64,000 nt of DNA from Streptomyces colonosanans (GCF_001866645.1 NZ_MLYP01000049.1:1-64000), one strand, 5' to 3'. Numbered from the stretch's first letter, positions 51,292 through 60,206 are shown. A program made the numbers and translations. Notes: a model not told the origin generated them from the letters alone.

Positions 51292-52854
51292 ATGACTCAG
51301 GTGGCAGCGCGGCCCCAGGCCGGCGAAACTACCGCCCCCGACGGGGGCGGTAACGGTGTGCGGGGCAAGGGCCTCGGCGGCAACTCCGTCGGCCTGCTGG
51401 GCAGTGCCGTCATCGGCGTCTCCACGGTCGCCCCGGTCTACTGCCTGACCTCCACGCTGGGCTCCACTGCGGGCGAGGTGGGCCTCCAGATGCCCGCCGT
51501 GTTCCTCGCCGGGTTCCTGCCGATGCTGCTGGTCGCCTTCGCGTACCGCGAGCTGAACAAGGCGGTGCCGGACTGCGGCACCTCCTTCACCTGGACCGTG
51601 AAGGCGTTCGGCCCGCGCCTCGGCTGGATGTGCGGCTGGGGCCTGGTGATCGCCACGATCATCGTGCTGTCGAACCTGGCGGGCGTCGCCACGTCGTTCT
51701 TCTGGCTGCTCGCGGGACAGGTCACCGGCAGCGACAGTGTGGCCGCCCTCGACCACAACAAGGCCGTGCACATCCTCACCTGCCTCACCTTCATCGCCGC
51801 CGCCACGGCGATCAGCTACCGCGGCATGACCGCCACGAAGGGCGTGCAGTACGCGCTGGTGGGACTCCAACTGGTGGTGCTCGCGGTCTTCGTCGCGATG
51901 GCGGCCCAGAAGGCGCACTCGGGCGACTTCGCCACGTCCGTCCACTTCTCCTGGCAGTGGCTGAACCCCTTCGCGGTGAAGTCCTTCGCCTCCTTCACGG
52001 CGGGTCTCTCCCTCTCGATCTTCATGTACTGGGGCTGGGACACCTGTCTCACCACCAATGAGGAGACGATCGGCAGCGAGAAGACCCCCGGACGCGCCGC
52101 ACTCATCGCCATGGTCGTCCTCGTCGGCTCCTACCTCGCCACCGCCGTCGCTGCGCAGATGGCCGTCGGCTCCGGCGCGAAGGGCCTCGGCCTGGCCAAC
52201 CCGGAGACCTCCGACAACGTCTTCGCGGCCCTCGCCGGCCCCGTCATGGGCAACGTCCTCGGCATCGCGCTCTTCGTCGCGGTCCTCGCCTCGGCGGCGG
52301 CCAGCCTCCAGACCACGTTCATCCCGGTCGCCCGCACGGTCCTCGCCATGTCGACATACGAGGCCCTGCCCGTCTCGTACGCCCGCGTCCACCCGCGCTT
52401 CAAGACGCCCGGCCGCGCCACGGTCACCGCGGGCGTGGCGACCGGTGTCTTCTACGCGGTCATGTCGCTGGTGAGCGAGCACGTCCTCGTCGACACGATC
52501 TACGCGCTCGGCCTCATGATCTGCTTCTACTACGCGCTGACGGCCTTCGCCTGTGCCTGGTACTTCCGCGGGGACCTGCTGCGCTCGCCGCGCAACTTCG
52601 TCTTCAAGGGTCTCTTCCCGGTCCTGGGCGGTGCGCTGCTCACGGCGGTCTTCTGCAAGACCCTCATCGACATGTGGAACCCGGCCTACGGCAGCGGCTC
52701 CGCCGTCTTCGGCGTCGGCTCGGTCTTCGTCATCGGCGTCGGCATCCTGCTCCTGGGCGTCGTCATCATGCTGATGATGCAGCGCCGCAGCCCGGCCTTC
52801 TTCCGCGGCGAGATCCTGACCAAGGAGACCCCGGCGCTGGTCGTGGAGGACTAG
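51292..52854 (+). CDS. APC-family amino acid permease
   Basis: 520 residues from ATG 51292 (GTG 51262 gives 10 more; neither has a good ribosome-binding site). About twelve hydrophobic helices, starting LGGNSVGLLGSAVIGVSTVAP, with the family motifs in TM1 (GSAVIG), TM6 region (SLSIFMYWGWDTCLTTNEET) and TM10. Cytoplasmic or membrane amino-acid/polyamine uptake by proton symport is expected. It lies inside the putative island between direct repeats, though it resembles core Streptomyces permeases and may be an old resident. Substrate unknown. Confidence 0.88.
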   Translation: MTQVAARPQAGETTAPDGGGNGVRGKGLGGNSVGLLGSAVIGVSTVAPVYCLTSTLGSTAGEVGLQMPAVFLAGFLPMLLVAFAYRELNKAVPDCGTSFTWTVKAFGPRLGWMCGWGLVIATIIVLSNLAGVATSFFWLLAGQVTGSDSVAALDHNKAVHILTCLTFIAAATAISYRGMTATKGVQYALVGLQLVVLAVFVAMAAQKAHSGDFATSVHFSWQWLNPFAVKSFASFTAGLSLSIFMYWGWDTCLTTNEETIGSEKTPGRAALIAMVVLVGSYLATAVAAQMAVGSGAKGLGLANPETSDNVFAALAGPVMGNVLGIALFVAVLASAAASLQTTFIPVARTVLAMSTYEALPVSYARVHPRFKTPGRATVTAGVATGVFYAVMSLVSEHVLVDTIYALGLMICFYYALTAFACAWYFRGDLLRSPRNFVFKGLFPVLGGALLTAVFCKTLIDMWNPAYGSGSAVFGVGSVFVIGVGILLLGVVIMLMMQRRSPAFFRGEILTKETPALVVED

Positions 52855-52867
52855 CTAGTGTCAACCG

Positions 52868-52893
52868 GTCCGCTCACGCAGTGCTCACGCAAC
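52868..52893 (+). repeat. imperfect direct repeat, copy 2
   Basis: Second copy of the 26-base repeat at 50494-50519 (24/26), placed just after the permease stop. Confidence 0.7.
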
Positions 52894-52940
52894 GGGGTGC
52901 CGGGTGTGTCCAGTGAGTGGTGTAAATCGTGGGTTGATTG

Positions 52941-53093
52941 TTACTGCCGGGCTGCGGTGAAGCGGCCGTCGAAGGCGCTGTCGAAGGCCTGGAGGGCCAG
53001 CTTTTCGGTGAGAACCTGGAGCCAGTATTTGGCGCCTTCGCCACCGTCCCCGACCCACAGGCCCAGGATGTCGCGGGTGCCCTCCGCGGTTCT
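52941..53093 (-). pseudogene. remnant of an IS256-family transposase
   Basis: The minus-strand frame reads GTRDILGLWVGDGGEGAKYW, LQVLTEK, then directly LALQAFDSAFDGRFTAARQ and a stop. The first part is the conserved core of IS256 transposases; the second is the C-terminal end found ~150 residues later in intact proteins. So an internal deletion joined two parts, and the N-terminal half is lost. The rest of 52894-53273 holds the tandem repeat and the metF promoter. Confidence 0.75.
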
Positions 53094-53131
53094 CCAGGCT
53101 GATTCTGGTGTGCCACGAGTGAGGCTCGTGC

Positions 53132-53182
53132 GGGGGGCTGCACTGTGAGGGGGGCTGCACTGTGAGGGGGGCTGCACTGTGG
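53132..53182 (+). repeat. 17-bp tandem repeat, three copies
   Basis: Unit GGGGGGCTGCACTGTGA, at 53132, 53149 and 53166; the third differs in its last base. It lies ~90-140 bases before the metF-like gene, in its promoter region. Confidence 0.85.
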
Positions 53183-53273
53183 GGGCCCGTGTTTGAAGGA
53201 GCGCTTGTGTGCACCAGGCGGGCCGGGCGTGCTTGCTGTTCGGTGCCGCACACAGCGAGGCTGGAGGCTGGTC

Positions 53274-54182
53274 ATGACAACGACGTTGCGTGAGGTGCCT
53301 GCCCGGGCGGCTCCATCGTTTTCCTTCGAGTTTTTCCCGGCGAAGACGGATGCGGGTATGCGCAGTCTGTGGCAGGCGATTCGTCAGGTGGAGCGGCTCG
53401 CACCGGATTTTGTTTCTGTCACTTATGGTGCGGGGGGTTCTTCACGGGAGCGTACGGTCGAGGTGACCAAGCGGATCGTGGCGGAGACGACGTTGCGGCC
53501 TGTTGCTCATCTGACCGCGGTCGGTCATTCGGTGGCCGAGCTGCGTCACATTATCGGCCGGTATGCCGACGCTGGTGTACGCGATGTTCTTGTCCTGCGC
53601 GGGGACCCACCCGGTGACCCGAACGGGCCCTGGGTTGCGCATCCCGATGGTTTCCAATACGCCCATGAGCTGGTCTCTCTTGTGCGGGAACTGGGGGATT
53701 TCAGTATCGGTGTCGCGGCGTTGTGCGAGTGTCATCCGCGCTCGCCCGACTGGGACAGCGACGTCAGGCACTTCGTCGCCAAGTGCCGAAGGGGTGCTGA
53801 CTACGCCTTCACCCAGATGTTCTTCCATGTGGAGGACTACCTGCGGCTGCGTGACCGGGTGGCCGCTGCGGGGTGTGACATTCCGATCATCCCGGAGATC
53901 ATGCCGGCTACCGACGCACGCCAGATCGGCCGCTTCGCCGAGGTCAGCGGTGCCGCCTTTCCCGAGGAACTGGCACACCGTCTCGAGGCCGCGCGCGGGG
54001 ACCCGCCGCAGGGGTACCGCATCGGTGTCGAGTACGCCACCGTCATGGCCGAACGGCTGCTCGCCGAAGGTGCGCCGGGCCTGCACTACATCACGCTCAA
54101 CCGGTCGATGGCGGCCCCCGAGATCCACCGTGCCGTGAGCGCCGGAAGCCACGCCCGGCATGTGCTCACTCACGCTCGTTGA
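53274..54182 (+). CDS. methylenetetrahydrofolate reductase (MetF family) in the phenazine cluster
   Basis: 302 residues from ATG 53274 (GGAGG 6 bases upstream); typical MetF length. TIM-barrel motifs: SFEFFPAKTDAGM with the catalytic Glu, TYGAGGSSRERTVE, HLTAVGHS, VLRGDPPGD, CECHPRSPDW, FTQMFFHVEDYLRLRD and IIPEIMPAT. Makes 5-methyl-THF from methylene-THF. Codons here use more T in the third position than the core genes. MetF-like genes occur in Streptomyces endophenazine clusters (recall), so it belongs with phz; it probably supplies methyl groups for methylation, though a direct role has been open. Confidence 0.88.
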   Translation: MTTTLREVPARAAPSFSFEFFPAKTDAGMRSLWQAIRQVERLAPDFVSVTYGAGGSSRERTVEVTKRIVAETTLRPVAHLTAVGHSVAELRHIIGRYADAGVRDVLVLRGDPPGDPNGPWVAHPDGFQYAHELVSLVRELGDFSIGVAALCECHPRSPDWDSDVRHFVAKCRRGADYAFTQMFFHVEDYLRLRDRVAAAGCDIPIIPEIMPATDARQIGRFAEVSGAAFPEELAHRLEAARGDPPQGYRIGVEYATVMAERLLAEGAPGLHYITLNRSMAAPEIHRAVSAGSHARHVLTHAR

Positions 54183-54352
54183 CACTCCACCGACCTGTTG
54201 AGAACGGGAGGATCAGGTGCGCGTCGGCGTGAGGATGGGCGAGGCGGCCGGTCCGCTGATCCAGCGCCGTGTTCTTTCCTGTGCAGGAAAAGAATTCTGC
54301 CGCTCATTTCATTTCGTGTAGACACACGGCACGCATATTCACAGGGGTCATT

Positions 54353-54841
54353 GTGTCCGAATCCGTGAACAACCAGGCATTCACCGGCGACGCCGAAGTG
54401 CGGCGTCGTAACCGCGCCGTCGTCGACCGGTACATGCACACCTTGGGGCAGGACCGGCTGCGCCGGCACGAGATGTTCACCGAGGACGGTGTCGGTGGTC
54501 TGTGGACCACCGACACCGGCGAACCCGTTGCCACGCACGGCCGGGACCGCCTTGGTGAGCACGCCGTCTGGTCCCTGAAGTGTTTCCCGGACTGGGAGTG
54601 GTACAACATCCGGATCTTCGAGACGGACGATCCGAACCACTTCTGGGTCGAGTGTGACGGCCGCGGGAAGATCCGCTTCGGGGACTACCCCGAGGGCTAC
54701 TACGAGAACCACTTCCTGCATTCGTTCGAGTTCGAGAACGGAAAGATCAAGCGGCAGCGCGAGTTCATGAATCCGTTCCAGCAGTTGCGAGCCCTGGGTA
54801 TTCCTGTCCCTGAGATCAAGCGCACGGGAATCCCGACCTGA
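54353..54841 (+). CDS. phzB: phenazine biosynthesis protein PhzB
   Basis: Dimerises two amino-ketone intermediates into the tricyclic precursor. 162 residues from GTG 54353, preceded by AGGGG. NTF2-like fold with RNRAVVDRYMHTLGQDRL, FTEDGVGGLWTTDTG, FPDWEWYNIRIFETDDP, the FWVECDGRGKIRF strand and the C-terminal tail MNPFQQLRALGIPVP. His and Glu needed for acid-base catalysis are in these segments by position. Streptomyces clusters have one PhzB and no PhzA duplicate, as here. Confidence 0.95.
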   Translation: MSESVNNQAFTGDAEVRRRNRAVVDRYMHTLGQDRLRRHEMFTEDGVGGLWTTDTGEPVATHGRDRLGEHAVWSLKCFPDWEWYNIRIFETDDPNHFWVECDGRGKIRFGDYPEGYYENHFLHSFEFENGKIKRQREFMNPFQQLRALGIPVPEIKRTGIPT

Positions 54842-54887
54842 CGGCGCCTCAGGCACGACCGACCTCACTGCCGGATCGGAGTAGGGG

Positions 54888-56075
54888 ATGAAGGACGCCG
54901 TGAAGGACGTCATCCGGGACATCAGTGTCCGCGGGGCGCTCCAGCAGCCCGAGTGGAACGACCGGTTCCAGCTTGGCAGGGTGCGTGAGGCGCTGGCCAC
55001 GCGCCCCGCGCTCGCAGAGCCCGACGATGTGGCCGCCTTGCGGACGCTGCTCGGTGCCGTGGCCGCGGGCAAGGCCATGGTGGTGCAGTCGGGTGACTGC
55101 GCCGAGGATCCGGAGGAGTGCGGGCCCGAGCAGGTCGCCCGCAAGGTGGCGGTGCTCGACCTGCTTGCTGGCACCCTTGGCCTGATCACTGGCAAGCCCG
55201 TGCTGCGCGTGGGGCGTATCGCGGGACAGTTCGCCAAGCCCCGCTCCCGCCTCACTGAGGTCGTCGATGGCGTTGAACTGCCTGTGTTCCGGGGGCATAT
55301 GGTCAACGCCTCGGAGGTGGATACCGAGAGCCGCCGGTGCGACCCCTTGCGCATCCTCACCTGCTACATGGCCGCCAGTGACGTGGTCGCCCACCTGGGC
55401 TGGCGTGAGCGTGCCGCGGGCCGGCACGCCGTGGGCCCGCAGGTGTGGACGAGTCACGAGATGCTGCTCCTGGACTATGAGCTGCCCATGCTCCGTACCG
55501 ACGAGCAGGGGCGGCTCTTCCTCGGCTCGACGCACTGGCCGTGGATCGGCGAGCGTACCCGCCAGGTCGACGGAGCTCATGTCGCCATGCTCGTGCAGGT
55601 GGCCAACCCGGTGGCGTGCAAGGTCGGGCCCACGATGGAGCCCGACGAGCTGGTGGCCCTGTGTGAGCGGCTCGACGCGTGGCGCAACCCGGGCAAGCTC
55701 ACCTTGATCGCGCGGATGGGCGCCGACAACGTTGCCGACCGGCTGCCGCGTCTTGTCGAGGCGGCGCGCAAGGCGGGCCACCGCGCCATCTGGCTCTGCG
55801 ACCCCGTGCATGGCAACACCGTCACCGCGCCCAGTGGCCACAAGACGCGGCTTGTGGAGACCGTCGCGCTCGAGGTCTCCCGCTTCGTCACGGCCGTGCG
55901 CGAGGCGGGCGGTGTCCCGGGCGGTCTGCATCTGGAGACGACGCCCAACGACGTCACCGAGTGCGCCACCACCGAGGCCGACCTCGCTTCTGTGGGCGAG
56001 CGCTACACCTCGTTCTGCGACCCCCGGCTCACCCCGGCACAGGCCGTGTCCGTGGTCTCGGCCTGGACCGCCTGA
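54888..56075 (+). CDS. phzC: DAHP synthase, class II (PhzC)
   Basis: Condenses PEP and erythrose-4-phosphate to feed the shikimate pathway, bypassing normal feedback. 395 residues from ATG 54888. Type II motifs: VVQSGDCAEDPEECG, VGRIAGQFAKPRS, SHEMLLLDYE, ARMGADNVADRLPRLV and WLCDPVHGNT with the metal ligands. Slightly shorter than housekeeping plant/mycobacterial AroF-II (~460), because regulatory extensions are missing, as in other PhzC. 47 bases after phzB. Confidence 0.95.
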   Translation: MKDAVKDVIRDISVRGALQQPEWNDRFQLGRVREALATRPALAEPDDVAALRTLLGAVAAGKAMVVQSGDCAEDPEECGPEQVARKVAVLDLLAGTLGLITGKPVLRVGRIAGQFAKPRSRLTEVVDGVELPVFRGHMVNASEVDTESRRCDPLRILTCYMAASDVVAHLGWRERAAGRHAVGPQVWTSHEMLLLDYELPMLRTDEQGRLFLGSTHWPWIGERTRQVDGAHVAMLVQVANPVACKVGPTMEPDELVALCERLDAWRNPGKLTLIARMGADNVADRLPRLVEAARKAGHRAIWLCDPVHGNTVTAPSGHKTRLVETVALEVSRFVTAVREAGGVPGGLHLETTPNDVTECATTEADLASVGERYTSFCDPRLTPAQAVSVVSAWTA

Positions 56076-56110
56076 GCCCGCACACCCGCACACCCGCACA
56101 CCCGCACACA
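56076..56110 (+). repeat. short CCCGCACA repeat between phzC and phzD
   Basis: About four copies of an 8-base unit CCCGCACA right after the phzC stop. Probably slippage in the spacer. Confidence 0.6.
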
Positions 56111-56154
56111 CCGAAGCAGGAAACCGAGCCGGAACAGGAACAGGAACTCAAGCC

Positions 56155-56778
56155 ATGACCGGCATTCCTCCCATCCCCGCGTACCCGTTGCCCGCCCAGG
56201 GCGACCTGCCGCCGGCTGTCGTGTCCTGGAAGCTGGAGGCCGACCAGTCTGTTCTCCTCGTCCATGACATGCAGCGGTACTTCCTCAAGCCGTTTCCCGG
56301 CCCCCTGCGCCACGAATTGATCCGCAACGCGGCACAGCTGCGTGAGCGGTGTGCCAGGCTCGGCGTCCCTGTCGCCTACACGGCTCAGCCCGGCGGTATG
56401 AGCGACGAACAGCGCGGTCTGCTCAAGGACTTCTGGGGGCCGGGCATGCGGGCCGCGCCCGAGGACCGCCAGGTGGTGGGCCCCCTCGCGCCGGCCTCCC
56501 ACGACTGGCAGCTCACCAAGTGGCGCTACAGCGCCTTCTTCAAGACCGACCTGCTCCAGCGGATGCGCGCTGCGGGCCGCGACCAGCTGATCCTGTGCGG
56601 GGTGTACGCCCACGTCGGCGTCCTGGCCAGCGCCGTCGAGGCCTTCACCCACGACATCCAGCCGTTCTTCGTCGCGGACGCCACCGCCGACTTCTCGCCG
56701 GACTACCACCGCTCGGCGCTCACCTACGCCGCTGAGCGCTGCGCCCGCGTCGTCACTGCCAAGGAGGTGTTCGCATGA
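56155..56778 (+). CDS. phzD: isochorismatase PhzD
   Basis: Hydrolyses the vinyl ether of 2-amino-2-deoxyisochorismate, giving 2,3-dihydro-3-hydroxyanthranilate (DHHA). 207 residues, as in Pseudomonas. Catalytic Asp in VLLVHDMQRYF, the Lys in DWQLTKWRYSAFF, and GVYAHVGVLASA where other isochorismatases carry Cys: PhzD has no Cys here, matching its hydrolase chemistry. The stop overlaps the phzE start (ATGA), and AAGGAGGT precedes it. Confidence 0.96.
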   Translation: MTGIPPIPAYPLPAQGDLPPAVVSWKLEADQSVLLVHDMQRYFLKPFPGPLRHELIRNAAQLRERCARLGVPVAYTAQPGGMSDEQRGLLKDFWGPGMRAAPEDRQVVGPLAPASHDWQLTKWRYSAFFKTDLLQRMRAAGRDQLILCGVYAHVGVLASAVEAFTHDIQPFFVADATADFSPDYHRSALTYAAERCARVVTAKEVFA

Positions 56779-58673
56779 CGTCCGACCTGCTCGCACGCGT
56801 GCTGAGCGCGACCGGACAGCCGTACGCACTGCTGCACCGGCACGCCGCGGAGGGCCCCAAGGCCGTGGAGGTGCTCACGGGCGAGGTGTCCCTGCCTGCC
56901 ACGCTGGCCGACATCCCGCTGCCCGAGAGGGCGCAGGACGGCGCCGGAGCGCACCACGAGGTTCTCGTCGTCGTGCCCTACCGGCAGCTGACCGAACGCG
57001 GCTTCGCCTGCTTCAGCGACGGCACCCCGCTAGTGGCGATGACGGTCACCGGCCAGCAGCGGCTGACGCTGTGCGAGGCGCTGGAGCGCATCCCCGATGT
57101 GCCGACCCAGCTGGCCGACGGCGACTTCGACATCGACGACGAGGCGTACGAGGACGTGGTGCGCCGCATCGTCAAGGAGATGATCGGCACCGGCGAGGGC
57201 GCCAACTTCGTCATCAAGCGCACCTTCGTCGCCGACATCACGGACTTCGGGCCGCGCAGCGCCCCCGCGCTGTTTCGCCGGCTGCTGCAGCGCGAGTTCG
57301 GTGCCCATTGGACGTTCCTCATCCACACCGGCACCCGCACGCTGGTCGGCGCCTCGCCCGAGCGGCACGTCAGCCTCCAGGGCGGCACGGCGGTGATGAA
57401 CCCCATCAGCGGCACCTACCGCTATCCGTCGTCCGGCCCCACTCTTGAGGGCGTCCTTGAGTTCCTCGGCGACCGTAAGGAGACCGACGAGCTGTACATG
57501 GTCCTCGACGAGGAGCTCAAGATGATGGCCCGGATCTGCGCCGACGGCGGCCGGGTCGTGGGCCCCTACCTAAAGGAAATGGCCAAGGTCGCGCACACCG
57601 AGTACTTGATCGAGGGACGTACCGACCGCGACGTGCGCGACATCCTGTACGAGACGATGTTCGCGCCGACCGTCACCGGCAGCCCGCTTCAGAGCGCCTG
57701 CCGCGTCATCACGCAGTACGAGCCCGGCGGCCGTGGCTACTACAGCGGGGCGGCGGCGCTGATCGGGCGGGACGACGACGGTGAGCGGGTCATGGACTCC
57801 GCGATCCTCATCCGCACCGCCGACATCAGCGCGCAGGGCCGCATCGGCATCGGTGTGGGCGCCACCATCGTGCGTCACTCCGCCCCACAGTCCGAGGCCG
57901 CGGAGACCCGCGCCAAGGCCGCCGCCCTCGTCTCGGCGTTCGGCGCGGAGCAGAAGGAGGAACGCATCGGTGACCATCCGGCGGTGCGCCAGGCCCTCGG
58001 GCTGCGCAACGCCTCCATCGCCGACTTCTGGCTCGCCGATACCGCATCACGCCAGGCGGCCCGGCCGAAGCTGGCCGGGCGCAGTGCCCTGATCGTGGAC
58101 GCCGAGGACACCTTCACGTCCATGCTGGAGCAGCAACTGCGCTCCCTCGGGCTGCGGGTGAACGTCCGCCGCTTCGACGAGCCGTACTCCTTCGACGGGC
58201 ACGACCTGATCGTGATGGGGCCGGGCCCGGGTGATCCGCAGGAGGCCGCGCACCCCAAGATGCGGCATCTGCACCAGGCGGTGGACACCCTGCTGCGCGA
58301 GCGGCGCCCGTTCTTCGCGGTCTGCCTCAGCCACCAGGTCCTCGGCCTGCGCCTGGGCCTGCCGCTGCGCCGCAAAACGGTGCCCAACCAGGGCGTGCAA
58401 AAGCAGATCGACCTGTTCGGCGGCCCCGAGTGGGTCGGCTTCTACAACACGTTCGCGCTCGTCGCCCAGCAGGAGGAGTTCACCGCGGACGGGGTGGGCC
58501 CCATCCAGGTCAGCAGGGATGCGGCCACGGGCGAAGTGCACGCCCTGAGCGGGCCTTGTTTCGCCTCCCTGCAGTTCCATCCGGAGTCCGTGCTGACCCG
58601 GGAGGGTCCGCGCATCGTGGGCACTCGCCTGGCCGCGCTGCTCACGCCGGCCCAGAGCGCGGGCCGGTCCTGA
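56775..58673 (+). CDS. phzE: 2-amino-2-desoxyisochorismate synthase PhzE
   Basis: Converts chorismate and glutamine ammonia to ADIC, the branch point. 632 residues. N-terminal anthranilate-synthase-like domain (~1-400): IHTGTRTLVGASPERHVSL, MNPISGTYRYP, IRTADISAQGRIGIGVGA. C-terminal glutamine amidotransferase (~440-632): GPGPGDPQ, VCLSHQVLGLR with the nucleophile Cys, and QFHPESVLT with His and Glu of the triad. The fused layout is standard for PhzE. Strong AAGGAGGT at 56761-56768. Confidence 0.96.
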   Translation: MTSDLLARVLSATGQPYALLHRHAAEGPKAVEVLTGEVSLPATLADIPLPERAQDGAGAHHEVLVVVPYRQLTERGFACFSDGTPLVAMTVTGQQRLTLCEALERIPDVPTQLADGDFDIDDEAYEDVVRRIVKEMIGTGEGANFVIKRTFVADITDFGPRSAPALFRRLLQREFGAHWTFLIHTGTRTLVGASPERHVSLQGGTAVMNPISGTYRYPSSGPTLEGVLEFLGDRKETDELYMVLDEELKMMARICADGGRVVGPYLKEMAKVAHTEYLIEGRTDRDVRDILYETMFAPTVTGSPLQSACRVITQYEPGGRGYYSGAAALIGRDDDGERVMDSAILIRTADISAQGRIGIGVGATIVRHSAPQSEAAETRAKAAALVSAFGAEQKEERIGDHPAVRQALGLRNASIADFWLADTASRQAARPKLAGRSALIVDAEDTFTSMLEQQLRSLGLRVNVRRFDEPYSFDGHDLIVMGPGPGDPQEAAHPKMRHLHQAVDTLLRERRPFFAVCLSHQVLGLRLGLPLRRKTVPNQGVQKQIDLFGGPEWVGFYNTFALVAQQEEFTADGVGPIQVSRDAATGEVHALSGPCFASLQFHPESVLTREGPRIVGTRLAALLTPAQSAGRS

Positions 58674-58705
58674 GGCTCCGCCGACACCACACCGTGGGAG
58701 ACCGG

Positions 58706-59545
58706 ATGCATACATATGTCGTCGTCGATGCCTTCGCGAGCGAGCCTCTCACCGGTAATCCGGTGGCGGTGTACTTCGAGGCCGACAGCCTGAGCGGTGA
58801 GCAGATGCAGCGCATCGCGCGCGAGATGAACCTGTCCGAGACCACGTTCGTGCTCCGCCCGCACAGGGCCGGCCACGACGCCCATGTGCGGATCTTCACG
58901 CCGGTCAACGAGCTGCCCTTCGCGGGGCACCCGCTGCTGGGCACCGCCATCGCGCTCGGCGCCCGTACCAAGGGCGACCGGCTGCTGATCGAGACCGCCA
59001 TGGGCCTTGTCCCCTTCACGCTGGAACGCGAGGACGGCAAGGTCCTGCGTGCGAGCATGCGCCAGCCCGTGCCCACATGGAAGCCGTTCGACCGCACCGA
59101 CGAACTCCTGGAGGCACTCGGGATCAGGGGATCCACGCTGCCCGTCGAGATCTACCGCAACGGGCCGCGACACGTCCTGGTCGGCCTCGAGAGCATCGAG
59201 GCACTGTCGAAGCTGGACCCCGACCACCGAGCCCTGGCCCGGTTTTCGGACCTGGCCACCAACTGCTACGCGGGGGAGGGGACGTCCTGGCGCAACCGCA
59301 TGTTCTCGCCCGCGTACGGGGTCGTGGAGGATGCGGCCACGGGTTCCGCCGCCGGTCCCATCGCCATCCACCTCGCCCGGTACGGACTGATCGAGTACGG
59401 GCAGCACATCCAGATCGTCCAGGGCGTCGAGATCGGACGCCCCTCTCCCATGGGCGCGGTCGCGCACGGAGAGGGCGAACACGTTGCCTTTGTCGAGGTC
59501 TCAGGTCCCGGCATACAGATCATCGAAGGGGTGCTCCATGTCTGA
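58706..59545 (+). CDS. phzF: phenazine isomerase PhzF
   Basis: Isomerises DHHA to the reactive ketone by moving a proton from C3. 279 residues, typical. Diaminopimelate-epimerase-like fold with VVDAFASEPLTGNPVAVYF, the catalytic Glu in LSETTFVLRP, PFAGHPLLG and TGSAAGPIAI for the second half. GTGGGAG lies upstream of ATG 58706, though AUG is followed by GCATACATATG. The end overlaps the phzG start by 8 bases. Confidence 0.96.
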   Translation: MHTYVVVDAFASEPLTGNPVAVYFEADSLSGEQMQRIAREMNLSETTFVLRPHRAGHDAHVRIFTPVNELPFAGHPLLGTAIALGARTKGDRLLIETAMGLVPFTLEREDGKVLRASMRQPVPTWKPFDRTDELLEALGIRGSTLPVEIYRNGPRHVLVGLESIEALSKLDPDHRALARFSDLATNCYAGEGTSWRNRMFSPAYGVVEDAATGSAAGPIAIHLARYGLIEYGQHIQIVQGVEIGRPSPMGAVAHGEGEHVAFVEVSGPGIQIIEGVLHV

Positions 59546-60206
59546 CGTTTCCGTCCCCTCCCCCTCCACCCGGTCGGAGACACTCACCGGTACCGTCAGG
59601 GTGCCGTTCCCCGAGTTCATCACGCCGCCGGCCGAGCCTATGGGGCTGCTGTCCACGTGGCTCCAGAGCGCGCTCGCGCACAAGGTGCGCGAGCCGCGCG
59701 CCATGGCGCTGGCCACCGCCGACGCGCAGGGCCGTGCCTCCTCGCGCGTCGTGACCGTCACCGAGGTGAACTACGAGGGGATCGTGTTCATCACACACTC
59801 CGACAGCCGCAAGGGGCGCGAGATCGCCGAGAACCCGTGGGCCTCGGGCTCCCTGTACTGGAGGGAGACCGCGCAGCAGATCACGTTCGCGGGCCCGGTC
59901 ACCCAGCTGTCCGACGCCGAGTCGGAGTCCTTGTGGTACGCGCGTGCCGTCTTCACGCACGCGATGACCACGGCCTCCCGGCAGAGCGCGCCGCTCAAGG
60001 ACCTCGAGCACGTCGCCCGGCTGCGCGCCCGGGCCCTGGAGCTGGGCGGGCCGGAGCGAGCGCTGCCGCGGCCCGCCACCTTCAGGGGCTACCGCATCGC
60101 CCCCGCCACCGTCGAATTCTGGGGCAACGGCACCGACCGGCTGCACGAACGACTGGTCTACGAGCGCACCGGGGACGGTTGGGAGGTCAGTCGGCTGCAG
60201 CCGTGA
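59538..60206 (+). CDS. phzG: FMN-dependent oxidase PhzG
   Basis: Oxidises the hexahydro- and tetrahydrophenazine intermediates to phenazine carboxylic acids. 222 residues, PNPOx fold: VTVTEVNYEGIVFITHSDSR (FMN phosphate), LYWRETAQQI, and the C-terminal RLHERLVYERTG. ATG 59538 overlaps phzF. It ends the phzBCDEFG run, so PCA and/or PDC should be made from chorismate. Confidence 0.95.
   Translation: MSDVSVPSPSTRSETLTGTVRVPFPEFITPPAEPMGLLSTWLQSALAHKVREPRAMALATADAQGRASSRVVTVTEVNYEGIVFITHSDSRKGREIAENPWASGSLYWRETAQQITFAGPVTQLSDAESESLWYARAVFTHAMTTASRQSAPLKDLEHVARLRARALELGGPERALPRPATFRGYRIAPATVEFWGNGTDRLHERLVYERTGDGWEVSRLQP

Noticed and set aside
51184..52482. Minus-strand ORF (432 aa) opposite the APC permease
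   Set aside because: Antisense shadow, His/Asp/Arg-rich, no domain; permease helices are clear on the plus strand.
53132..53182. Possible CRISPR array
   Set aside because: Three directly abutting 17-bp units with no spacers; no cas genes in the window.
56076..56110. CCCGCACA repeats as a regulatory element
   Set aside because: Probably slippage in a short spacer; no palindrome or ribosome-binding role seen.
54849..56111. Minus-strand ORF (420 aa) opposite phzC
   Set aside because: Antisense to phzC, which has complete class II motifs.
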